Made by a program: the position numbers and the translations under genes. Of a DNA stretch of 5,371 nucleotides, positions 1-5,371 are shown in pieces (position 1 is the stretch's first letter; each line of letters begins with the position of its first letter). Source of the stretch: Thiohalobacter sp. (GTDB lineage: Bacteria > Pseudomonadota > Gammaproteobacteria > DSM-19610); contig JALVCM010000045.1 in assembly GCA_027010005.1 (NCBI GenBank), forward strand, positions 1 to 5,371. The letters run 5' to 3'. A model generated the notes under the pieces. That model did no database searches. It saw only the letters and a list, made by a program, of their open reading frames with translations, and was not told the DNA's origin.

Positions 1-462
1 GAAGACCTAGGTGTCATTACGCCGGAAGTGACCGCGTTACGCAGGCAGTTTGAGCTGCCGGGAATGAAAATCCTGCAGTTCGCCTTTGATGGCTCGTCCG
101 ACAACCCCTATCTGCCGCATAACCACGAACCACTTTCTGTTGTCTACACCGGCACACATGACAACAACACGACGCTGGGCTGGTATGAAGAACTGTCCGG
201 GGAGCAGCGGGATTTTATCCACCGTTACCTGGGTCTCGAGGGAGACAGCATGCCCTGGCCCCTGGTGCGTACCGCGCTTGCCTCGGTGGCTCGGCTCGCC
301 GTGTTGCCGATGCAGGACGTGCTGGCACTCGATGCCTCGCACCGTATGAATATCCCGGGTATTGCCGAAGGCAACTGGCAATGGCGGTTTGAATGGGAAC
401 AGCTCCAGCCTGAATACGGGGAACGGCTAAAGGACTGGGTGCAGCTGTATGGCCGGGCCTGA
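1..462 (+). CDS. malQ: 4-alpha-glucanotransferase (amylomaltase), C-terminal part; 5' end outside window
   Basis: Disproportionating enzyme of glycogen/maltodextrin metabolism (GH77, cytoplasmic). It moves alpha-1,4-glucan segments between oligosaccharides and so makes chains long enough for the phosphorylase. Frame 1 is open from base 1 to the TGA at 460-462, giving 153 residues. The visible part opens with EDLG, whose Glu is the family's acid/base catalyst. TGTHDNNT follows at about residues 50-57, with the catalytic Asp that stabilises the transition state at residue 54. MQDVLAL (about 104-110), RMNIPG (115-120) and EGNWQWR (123-129) are the usual C-terminal GH77 blocks. The 53-residue Glu-Asp spacing suits the family. 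The nucleophile Asp and the rest of the barrel lie left of the window. The ending YGR-A is normal, so the gene looks intact here. No convincing intrinsic terminator follows the stop. The phosphorylase gene nearby, on the opposite strand, supports the role. Confidence 0.96.
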   Translation, partial: EDLGVITPEVTALRRQFELPGMKILQFAFDGSSDNPYLPHNHEPLSVVYTGTHDNNTTLGWYEELSGEQRDFIHRYLGLEGDSMPWPLVRTALASVARLAVLPMQDVLALDASHRMNIPGIAEGNWQWRFEWEQLQPEYGERLKDWVQLYGRA

Positions 463-546
463 CGGGTATTTTCTGCCGGTTACTTGACAGAGGTCATACA
501 AACCGGAGAAGAATTTTGTTGTTATGCCGATGTTGACTCTTAGAAA

Positions 547-668
547 CCTCTGATTAATTCGTCATTGCGAGGAACCAAGTGACGCGGCAATCTCTAACAG
601 ACTGATTTCATTGCAGGAGATTGCCACGCTGCGCTCGCAATGACGTGAACTCCGAATTAATCCAGAGG
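547..668. repeat. MITE/REP-like long imperfect palindrome
   Basis: The two halves are inverted copies that could fold into one long hairpin. CCTCTG (547-552) pairs with 663-668, ATTAATTC (553-560) with 654-661, GTCATTGCGAG (561-571) with 634-644, and GGCAATCTC (586-594) with 617-625. There is an extra 9-base insert on the right (645-653), an unequal internal loop (572-585 against 626-633) and a 22-base terminal loop (595-616). The core GTCATTGCGAG...GGCAATCTC is a motif I know as a dispersed repeat in many bacterial genomes; it often produces spurious peptides containing SLRAQRGNL, as it does here on the minus strand. It is non-coding and carries no transposase. No clear target-site duplication is visible at its ends. 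It sits in the 239-base gap between malQ and the small gene, 33 bases before that gene's start. I see nothing else certain in 463-546 or 669-701. Confidence 0.85.
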
Positions 669-701
669 CTCCCTGACTTAAAAAATATATCGGCGGGATA
701 A

Positions 702-1067
702 ATGAATCTGTTAAGTATCATCATTGCGGGTATTTTTTCTGTTTTATCAGTAGCTTTTATCGTGCTCCTGGTGGTGGCCATTACCCGCAACCTGGAAACC
801 GGCAAGCGTTACCGACAGGATATCGCCAGGCAGTTGTCGAAACTGCGCCTGGCCAGAATGCTGGGTATTCACCACATTGATCCGGATGCGTATTTACATG
901 GCCAGCCAGTACTGAGCATCCGTGACCAGATGAAACGCTGTTCCGAATGTGCCAGCACCAAAGCCTGCGATAAATTGCTGGACGAAGGCGTTGGCGACCC
1001 GTCAGGGTTTTGTGAGAATGACGAGACGCTCAGGAAGGTCAGGGGCAAGCTTGACCCGGCAGCCTGA
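702..1067 (+). CDS. Small membrane-anchored DUF6455-like protein, function unknown
   Basis: The protein has 121 residues. Residues 4-27 (about LSIIIAG to VVAI) form one strongly hydrophobic helix. A basic stretch rich in Lys and Arg follows (about 29-52), which predicts an N-in anchor only if the short N-terminus stays outside; topology is therefore uncertain. From about residue 51 the sequence resembles DUF6455: RMLGIHHIDPDAYL, then four cysteines at 80, 83, 89 and 104 in a CxxC-x5-C-x14-C arrangement, the last within a GFCEND motif. The spacing could suit metal or cofactor binding, but that is inference. Start choice: the ATG at 702 opens the hydrophobic helix directly, and a weak GGCGGGA purine stretch lies just upstream (692-698). 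The family assignment comes from memory of the motif pattern, and its function is not known to me. It may be transcribed alone; a 239-base gap containing a repeat separates it from malQ. It converges on glgP. Confidence 0.82.
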   Translation: MNLLSIIIAGIFSVLSVAFIVLLVVAITRNLETGKRYRQDIARQLSKLRLARMLGIHHIDPDAYLHGQPVLSIRDQMKRCSECASTKACDKLLDEGVGDPSGFCENDETLRKVRGKLDPAA

Positions 1068-1105
1068 ACGACTGCCAGCCTGGCTTGCCCGTCCCCGCTG
1101 CTGCG

Positions 1106-3664
1106 TTACAGCCAGATCATGCAGCCGGTTTCAAAGCGGTGGCTCAGTAACGGATGACAGGGGTAGATGCGGATCTGGAAATGTTGCAGCCCCGGTAGTG
1201 GCGGCTCGAGATCCAGTACGAAGCGTGTTTCACCCGTGTCTATCTGTCCTTCGGCGGTAAAGCCGAAATACTCTGTTGCGACAAAGTCCTGGTGTTCATC
1301 TTCCCTGCCAATCAGGCATTCGAGCCGTACATCATCCGGTGTGAGTTTACCCAGTTGTGCGGCAACCTCGATACGGAAGCGTTCCCCGGCCTTCACGGCA
1401 CACGGTGAGTTGTCGATACGCCGCAGCGAAACCGACGACCAGAGGCGGTTGATCCTGTCTTTCCAGGCCGCCAGTTCTTTTGCCCCGTGTGAACGGTTTT
1501 TGGCCAGTTTGCGACCCTGTTCGGCAGCGGGGCCGTAGAATCCCCTGATGTAATCCATCACCATGCGCTGTGAGTTGAACTGCGGAAGGGCGGATTTCAT
1601 GGAGTTCTTGGACATGCGCACCCAGCCTTCCGAGAAACCGTGGCCGTTACGGTCGTAGTACAGGGGGATGACCTGGTGTTCGAGGATATCCAGCAACTCG
1701 TTGGCTTCTTCCTGGTTACGGAAAGCGGCATCGTAGTGTTCGTCATGCGAAGTGATCGCCCAGCCGTTTTCACCGTTATAGCCTTCGCCCCACCAGCCAT
1801 CCAGTACGCTCAGGTTGATCACGCCGTTGAGGCCGGCTTTCTGTCCGGACGTACCGCTGGCTTCCATCGGGTATTCCGGTGTGTTCAGCCAGACATCGAC
1901 ACCCGACACCAGCCGGCGTGCCAGTGACAGGTCATAGCCTTCCAGCAGCAGGATCTTGCCGACAAACTCCGGTCGCCGGGAAAATTCGTGGATCACCTGG
2001 ATCAATTGCTGGCCGGGCAGATCGCTGGGGTGCGCCTTGCCGGCAAAAACCAGCATCACCGGACGCTTCGGGTCGTTCAACAGTCGCGCCAGCCGCTCCG
2101 GGTCGGAGAACAACAGAGTGGCACGTTTGTAGGTGGCAAAGCGGCGCGCAAAACCGATCGTCAGAATATCTGACTCGTGTGGACTGAGCAGTTTGGTAAT
2201 GCGATCAATGTGCGCTTCGCCGCAGCGGTTACGACGACACTGTAATACCACGCGTCGGCGTACCTGGTTGAGCAGTTCCGATTTGAGTGACTGGCGCAGG
2301 CTCCAGAAGCTGTGGTCCGGGATTTCATCGATACGTTCCCAGTATTCCTCGTTGAGCAATTCATTACGCCACTCCATGCCGAAACGCATGTCGTACAGGT
2401 TGCTCCACTCGTGGGCAAGGAAGGTCTGTACATGCACGCCGTTGGTGACATGACGCATCGGGTTTTCACGGTAGGGTATCTGTGGCCAGACATAGCCCTC
2501 CATTTGGGAGGCGACCTCACCGTGAATCCTGCTCACGCCGTTATGAAAGCGTGAACCGTGCAGCGCAAGTACCGTCTGGTTGAAGCCGCCCTGGTTTGAC
2601 GGGCTGGTACCGAGTGCCAGGAAAGCTTCCATGGATAGGCCAAGCTGCCCGATATAATCACTGAAATAGCTGGAAATCAGGCTGTGATCGAAGATGTCGT
2701 GGCCCGCAGGTACCGGTGTATGCGTAGTGAAAACCGTGGCCCCGGCGACCTGTTCGATGGCGCTGGCAAAATCGAGTCCGGAAGCAACCAGTTCGCGGCA
2801 GCGTTCCAGGACCTGGAATGCCGCGTGGCCTTCATTGATATGCCAGGCAGTGGGTTCCAGTCCCAGCGCGCGCAATGCGCGTACACCGCCGATGCCGAGC
2901 ACAATTTCCTGCTGGATACGGGTGTTGATGTCACCGCCGTAGAGCTGGTAGGTAATGGCGCGATCGGCTTCACTGTTTGCCGGCAGGTCACTGTCCAGCA
3001 GGTACAAATTGATATGTCCCGCACGCGCCTGCCATATCTTGAGTTGTACCGGGCGACCCGGGAAATCAACCGTGACGTGTAACTCTTCACCCTGTTCGTT
3101 ACAGGCAGGTGTCAATGGCAGCTGGTCGAATTCAGTTGTATTGTAGTGCGCAATCTGGTTGCCGTGTTCATCGATCGTCTGGATGAAGTAGCCCTGCCGG
3201 TACAGCATACCGACGGCCACGAACGGGATGCCCAGGTCACTGGCGGCCTTGCAGTGGTCACCGGCCAGGATACCCAGACCACCGGAATAGATGGGCAGAC
3301 TTTCGTGCAGGCCAAACTCGGCACAGAAATAGGCGACCAGGTCTTTTTTGGGGTTCAGGTACTGGTCGATACTCTTGCGCTGACGTTCGTGCAGATAAGT
3401 GTCATAGGTCGACAGGACGCGGTTGTAGGCTTCGACGTAAATACGGTCTTCGGCGGCCTCGTTGATCCGTTGCTGCGACACCCGGCGCAGGAAGACTTTC
3501 GGGTTGTGTCCACAACTTTCCCACAGTGCCGGGTCGAGGCGGAAAAACAGGGAACGCACACTGCGGTCCCAGCTGTATAACAGATCATTGGCCAACTCGC
3601 GAAGGCGCGTCAGGTTTTCCGGAAGCTCGGGCTGGACTTCAAGGGCAAAACGGGTTCCGGACAT
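1106..3664 (-). CDS. glgP: Glycogen/alpha-glucan phosphorylase (GT35, DUF3417-type)
   Basis: Cleaves terminal alpha-1,4-linked glucose from glycogen or maltodextrin with phosphate, giving glucose-1-phosphate; PLP-dependent and cytoplasmic. The 852-residue protein has the N-terminal DUF3417-like region (about 10-110, [20 protein letters not shown] near its start). Next come [21 protein letters not shown] (about 111-131, here shortened to its core), [10 protein letters not shown] (274-283) and [12 protein letters not shown] (312-323), then the GT-B C-terminal half with [12 protein letters not shown] (504-515). [14 protein letters not shown] (601-614) carries the PLP-binding Lys at 609. WWGEGY (624-629) is typical of the branch called 'alpha-glucan phosphorylase' (TIGR02094-like) and differs from the E. 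coli GlgP/MalP branch. The frame is open for a further 152 codons upstream, but that stretch crosses the tRNA gene and is antisense to queA. The ATG at 3664 has a GGAG site and starts the family homology. The stop is TAA at 1108-1106. No intrinsic terminator is seen in the 38-base gap to the convergent small gene. Confidence 0.96.
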   Translation of the reverse strand: MSGTRFALEVQPELPENLTRLRELANDLLYSWDRSVRSLFFRLDPALWESCGHNPKVFLRRVSQQRINEAAEDRIYVEAYNRVLSTYDTYLHERQRKSIDQYLNPKKDLVAYFCAEFGLHESLPIYSGGLGILAGDHCKAASDLGIPFVAVGMLYRQGYFIQTIDEHGNQIAHYNTTEFDQLPLTPACNEQGEELHVTVDFPGRPVQLKIWQARAGHINLYLLDSDLPANSEADRAITYQLYGGDINTRIQQEIVLGIGGVRALRALGLEPTAWHINEGHAAFQVLERCRELVASGLDFASAIEQVAGATVFTTHTPVPAGHDIFDHSLISSYFSDYIGQLGLSMEAFLALGTSPSNQGGFNQTVLALHGSRFHNGVSRIHGEVASQMEGYVWPQIPYRENPMRHVTNGVHVQTFLAHEWSNLYDMRFGMEWRNELLNEEYWERIDEIPDHSFWSLRQSLKSELLNQVRRRVVLQCRRNRCGEAHIDRITKLLSPHESDILTIGFARRFATYKRATLLFSDPERLARLLNDPKRPVMLVFAGKAHPSDLPGQQLIQVIHEFSRRPEFVGKILLLEGYDLSLARRLVSGVDVWLNTPEYPMEASGTSGQKAGLNGVINLSVLDGWWGEGYNGENGWAITSHDEHYDAAFRNQEEANELLDILEHQVIPLYYDRNGHGFSEGWVRMSKNSMKSALPQFNSQRMVMDYIRGFYGPAAEQGRKLAKNRSHGAKELAAWKDRINRLWSSVSLRRIDNSPCAVKAGERFRIEVAAQLGKLTPDDVRLECLIGREDEHQDFVATEYFGFTAEGQIDTGETRFVLDLEPPLPGLQHFQIRIYPCHPLLSHRFETGCMIWL

Positions 3665-3669
3665 ACTGT

Positions 3670-3673
3670 CTCC
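3670..3673 (-). promoter_or_regulatory. Ribosome binding site of glgP
   Basis: GGAG on the minus strand, five bases before the ATG at 3664. It fixes the start of glgP, because the reading frame stays open without a stop through the tRNA and into the queA region. It lies in the 24-base space between the tRNA 3' CCA and the glgP start. Confidence 0.75.
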
Positions 3674-3688
3674 AGGTAAATTTGATGG

Positions 3689-3775
3689 TGGTGCCGAGGG
3701 TGGGAATCGAACCCACACTCCCGTAAAGGAACCGGATTTTGAATCCGGCGCGTCTACCAGTTCCGCCACCCCGGC
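3689..3775 (-). tRNA. tRNA-Leu, anticodon CAA
   Basis: An 87-nt class II tRNA that reads UUG codons. The acceptor stem is GCCGGGG at the 5' end (3775-3769) pairing with CCTCGGC, including one G-U pair. The D-arm contains TGGTAGA. The anticodon stem is CCGGA/TCCGG around the 7-base loop TTCAAAA, with CAA at 3741-3739. The long variable arm TTCC-TTTAC-GGGA, typical of leucine tRNAs, follows. The T-arm is GTGGG-TTCGATT-CCCAC, then discriminator A (3692) and a genomically encoded CCA (3691-3689). All stems are intact, so the gene looks functional. It is the counterpart of E. coli leuX. glgP starts 24 bases downstream on the same strand with no room for a strong terminator, and queA diverges from it 66 bases upstream. 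tRNA 3' ends are common integration sites, but no integrase or duplicated end is visible here. Confidence 0.97.
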
Positions 3776-3776
3776 A

Positions 3777-3808
3777 CAGGCGCGCCAGTATAAGGATTCC
3801 TGCGCCTG
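3777..3808. repeat. 7-bp inverted repeat bracketing the divergent -10 elements
   Basis: CAGGCGC (3777-3783) and GCGCCTG (3802-3808) are perfect inverted copies separated by 18 bases. The centre of symmetry falls at the edge of the overlapping -10 hexamers (3787-3794). It could be an operator for a dimeric regulator or a chance pairing in GC-rich DNA. It is not followed by a T-run, so it is not an intrinsic terminator. Confidence 0.4.
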
Positions 3809-3814
3809 CCGCAA
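3787..3814 (-). promoter_or_regulatory. Probable sigma-70 promoter of tRNA-Leu (and likely glgP)
   Basis: On the minus strand, TTGCGG (3814-3809) stands 16 bases before TATACT (3792-3787). The -10 matches the consensus at five of six positions and the -35 is weaker (TTG conserved). Initiation near 3780 would leave a leader of about five bases before the mature tRNA 5' end at 3775. The stretch just after the -10 is GGCGCGCC, a GC-rich discriminator of the kind found in stringently controlled stable-RNA promoters. Stringent control here is inferred from that base composition only. Confidence 0.65.
3789..3794 (+). promoter_or_regulatory. Candidate -10 element of queA-tgt, overlapping the tRNA promoter
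   Basis: TATAAG on the plus strand matches the -10 consensus at five of six bases and shares four bases with the TATACT of the opposite promoter. Initiation near 3801 would give queA a leader of about 41 bases. No recognisable -35 hexamer and no TGn extension are present, and the -35 region would fall inside the tRNA gene. The call therefore rests on the hexamer and its position in the only 66-base gap upstream of queA. Confidence 0.35.
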
Positions 3815-3841
3815 GCAAGCGCTGTGGTAACATGCCGCGCC

Positions 3842-4876
3842 ATGAAAACCCGGGACTTCCATTATGATCTGCCGCCGCAGCACATCGCCAGCCACCCGGC
3901 GCGGCCGCGTCACAGCAGCCGCTTGCTGGATCTTGCGCCCGACGGGGGTATCCATGATCGCAGCATGGCGGATTTCCCGGGGTTGATCGGTGCCAATGAC
4001 CTGCTGGTGTTCAACAACACGCGGGTGATACCCGCCCGTTTGTACGGGCAAAAGGCCAGTGGCGGCAAGGTCGAGGTGTTGATCGAGCGTGTGCTGGACG
4101 AACGGCGTGCGCTGGCACACGTGCGTTCCAGCAAGTCACCGAAGGCCGGCAGCCGCCTGCAACTGGCTGACGGGATGCTGGATGTCGAGGTGACCGGTCG
4201 CGAAGGTGAGCTGTTCAGCCTGACTTTCGGCGGCAACGAGCCGCTGCTGGACCTGCTGGAACGCTGGGGACACGTCCCCCTGCCACCCTATATTGAGCGC
4301 GATGATGAGCAGGTCGACCGGGATGACTATCAGACACTCTATGCGCGTCACCCGGGGGCGGTCGCCGCGCCCACCGCCGGGCTGCACTTTGACCGGGAAT
4401 TGCTGGATGCACTGGCGGCGCGCAATATTCACACGGCCTACGTGACATTACACGTGGGTGCCGGCACATTTCAGCCGGTTCGTGCAGAACAACTGGAAGC
4501 GCACGTCATGCACGCCGAGCAGGTGACCGTGGATGCCTCGGTGTGCGAGGCGGTTGCCCAGACACGTGCCCGCGGTGGCCGTGTGATTGCAATTGGCACC
4601 ACTGTGGTGCGTAGCCTGGAAAGTGCGGTACAGGCCGGTGAGCTCAGGCCGTTCAGTGGTGACACCCGCCTGTTCATCACGCCCGGTTACCGGTTCACTG
4701 CGGTCGATGCGATGCTGACCAATTTTCACCTGCCGGAATCGACACTGTTGATGCTGGTGTGCGCATTTGCCGGTTTTGAACCGGTGATGGCGGCCTACCG
4801 CCATGCGGTCGCACAAAACTACCGGTTTTTCAGCTATGGCGACGCCATGTTTCTGCAGCTCAGGCCGGTCGAATGA
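3842..4876 (+). CDS. queA: S-adenosylmethionine:tRNA ribosyltransferase-isomerase
   Basis: Late queuosine step: transfers and isomerises the ribosyl part of S-adenosylmethionine onto 7-aminomethyl-7-deazaguanine (preQ1) at tRNA position 34, giving epoxyqueuosine. The protein has 344 residues, a normal family length. Visible family blocks are FDYDLP-like FHYDLP (6-11), the [13 protein letters not shown] stretch (55-67), VPLPPYI (145-151), APTAGLHF (176-183), [11 protein letters not shown] (203-213), [10 protein letters not shown] (252-261), [14 protein letters not shown] (293-306) and the [10 protein letters not shown] end (327-336). The start is the ATG at 3842, because homology to QueA begins with [15 protein letters not shown] six codons earlier (3824) adds only an unconserved VTCRA. 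No good Shine-Dalgarno precedes the ATG, so translation may start weakly. It is followed after 22 bases by tgt, the usual operon partner. It diverges from tRNA-Leu. Confidence 0.98.
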   Translation: MKTRDFHYDLPPQHIASHPARPRHSSRLLDLAPDGGIHDRSMADFPGLIGANDLLVFNNTRVIPARLYGQKASGGKVEVLIERVLDERRALAHVRSSKSPKAGSRLQLADGMLDVEVTGREGELFSLTFGGNEPLLDLLERWGHVPLPPYIERDDEQVDRDDYQTLYARHPGAVAAPTAGLHFDRELLDALAARNIHTAYVTLHVGAGTFQPVRAEQLEAHVMHAEQVTVDASVCEAVAQTRARGGRVIAIGTTVVRSLESAVQAGELRPFSGDTRLFITPGYRFTAVDAMLTNFHLPESTLLMLVCAFAGFEPVMAAYRHAVAQNYRFFSYGDAMFLQLRPVE

Positions 4877-4890
4877 CGTTCACTGTCAAC

Positions 4891-4894
4891 GGGG
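4891..4894 (+). promoter_or_regulatory. Ribosome binding site of tgt
   Basis: GGGG, continuing into GGGGAA, ends four bases before the tgt ATG at 4899 and lies within the 22-base queA-tgt gap. It supports this start, which also agrees with the family's N-terminus. No promoter is seen between the two genes, consistent with one transcript. Confidence 0.55.
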
Positions 4895-4898
4895 AATC

Positions 4899-5371
4899 AT
4901 GCAATACGAACTGATCAGCAAAGATGGCCGCGCACGCCGTGGACGGCTTGTTTTCGAGCGCGGCGTGGTCGAGACACCCGCTTTCATGCCGGTGGGAACC
5001 TATGGCACGGTCAAGGGAATGCGACCGGAGCAGGTTGCCGAGAGTGGAGCACAGATCCTGCTGGGCAACACCTTCCATCTCATGCTGCGACCGGGTACCG
5101 ACATCATCCGTGCCCACGGTGACCTGCACGATTTCATGAACTGGCAGGGGCCGATCCTGACCGACTCGGGGGGCTTCCAGGTGTTCAGCCTCGGCGACCT
5201 GCGCAAGATCACCGAGCAGGGCGTTGAGTTCCGCTCGCCGGTCAATGGTGACAAGGTGTTTCTTGGACCGGAACAGTCCATGGCCGTGCAGCGTGCACTG
5301 GGCGCCGATATTGTGATGATTTTTGATGAATGTACGCCGTATCCTGCCAGCACCGTGCAGGCACGGGATTC
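4899..5371 (+). CDS. tgt: tRNA-guanine transglycosylase, N-terminal part; 3' end outside window
   Basis: Exchanges guanine-34 of tRNAs with GUN anticodons (Asp, Asn, His, Tyr) for the queuosine precursor preQ1, the step just before QueA. 157 complete codons are visible from [15 protein letters not shown]; the frame runs open off the right edge. [15 protein letters not shown] (26-40) and [17 protein letters not shown] (50-66) are standard. [11 protein letters not shown] (88-98) contains the conserved active-site Asp at 89, the same number as in the E. coli enzyme. FDECTPYP (142-149) contains the second active-site Asp at 143 and Cys145 of the preQ1 pocket. The catalytic nucleophile Asp near 264 and the zinc-binding cysteines would lie beyond the window. 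About 220 residues are missing, judging from the family's usual 370-380. In gammaproteobacteria yajC-secD-secF often follow; that cannot be seen here. Confidence 0.98.
   Translation, partial: MQYELISKDGRARRGRLVFERGVVETPAFMPVGTYGTVKGMRPEQVAESGAQILLGNTFHLMLRPGTDIIRAHGDLHDFMNWQGPILTDSGGFQVFSLGDLRKITEQGVEFRSPVNGDKVFLGPEQSMAVQRALGADIVMIFDECTPYPASTVQARD

Noticed and set aside
476..506. CCGGTT...AACCGG as a malQ terminator
   Set aside because: The stem is only six base pairs with a 19-base loop and no following T-run, which is too weak to call.
484..516. TTGACA at 484-489 as a promoter for the small gene
   Set aside because: The -35 is perfect, but the bases 16-18 further on (GGAGAA, GAGAAG, AGAAGA) do not resemble a -10, and the whole repeat would lie in the leader.
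608..805. Minus-strand 65-codon frame ending in SLRAQRGNLLQ
   Set aside because: The C-terminal part is a translation of the palindromic repeat and the rest is antisense to the small membrane protein gene.
2684..3082. Plus-strand frames of more than 100 codons inside glgP (also 3146-3580)
   Set aside because: They are antisense to strongly conserved glgP sequence, lack recognisable protein motifs and are explained by GC-rich codon structure.
3689..3775. tRNA-Leu as an attachment site for an integrated element
   Set aside because: Both sides are ordinary host genes, with no integrase and no duplicated tRNA 3' end visible in the window.
3462..3830. Plus-strand frame across the tRNA, peptide containing GGNRTHTPVKEPDFESGA
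   Set aside because: This is the familiar translation of the complement of a leucine tRNA, overlapping the glgP start region; it is not a gene.
3832..3867. Possible 11-codon upstream frame overlapping the queA start
   Set aside because: It has no ribosome binding site, and an ATG ten bases before the real start is easily due to chance. There is no attenuation structure.
1106..4120. A single minus-strand reading frame of 1004 codons that extends glgP upstream through the tRNA
   Set aside because: The extra 152 codons cross the complete tRNA-Leu gene, giving the typical mistranslated-tRNA peptide GVAELVDAPDSKSG, and then run antisense to queA. The GGAG site and family homology both begin at 3664.

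Overview
The window looks like an ordinary piece of a gammaproteobacterial chromosome, moderately GC-rich. It holds three housekeeping or metabolic blocks and no phage, plasmid, CRISPR or defence genes. The lineage is inferred from the queA-tgt pair and from the style of the proteins and of the tRNA-Leu. I cannot name a genus.

Left part (1-1067, + strand): the last 153 codons of a 4-alpha-glucanotransferase (malQ) enter from the left edge. A 239-base gap follows, about half of it filled by a long imperfect palindrome (547-668), a MITE/REP-like repeat. Next is a small gene (702-1067) for a 121-residue protein with one N-terminal membrane helix and a four-cysteine domain resembling DUF6455.

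Middle part (1106-3814, - strand): a full-length glycogen/alpha-glucan phosphorylase (glgP, 852 residues) converges on the small gene with only 38 bases between them. A tRNA-Leu with anticodon CAA ends 24 bases upstream of glgP on the same strand, and a stable-RNA-type promoter precedes it. glgP is therefore probably transcribed from, or together with, the tRNA promoter.

Right part (3842-5371, + strand): queA and the first 157 codons of tgt form a queuosine-modification operon, divergent from the tRNA. The tRNA/queA spacer is only 66 bases. It carries overlapping -10-like hexamers on the two strands, flanked by a 7-bp inverted repeat.

Function: MalQ and GlgP are complementary enzymes of glycogen/maltodextrin breakdown. 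GlgP releases glucose-1-phosphate from chain ends, and MalQ rebuilds short oligomers into longer phosphorylase substrates. QueA and Tgt make queuosine in tRNAs with GUN anticodons; tRNA-Leu(CAA) is not a Tgt substrate, so its position beside queA is not evidence of a functional link. I found no convincing novel multi-gene system. The points most worth a second look are the tRNA-glgP linkage, the palindromic repeat, the DUF6455-like protein and the divergent promoter.
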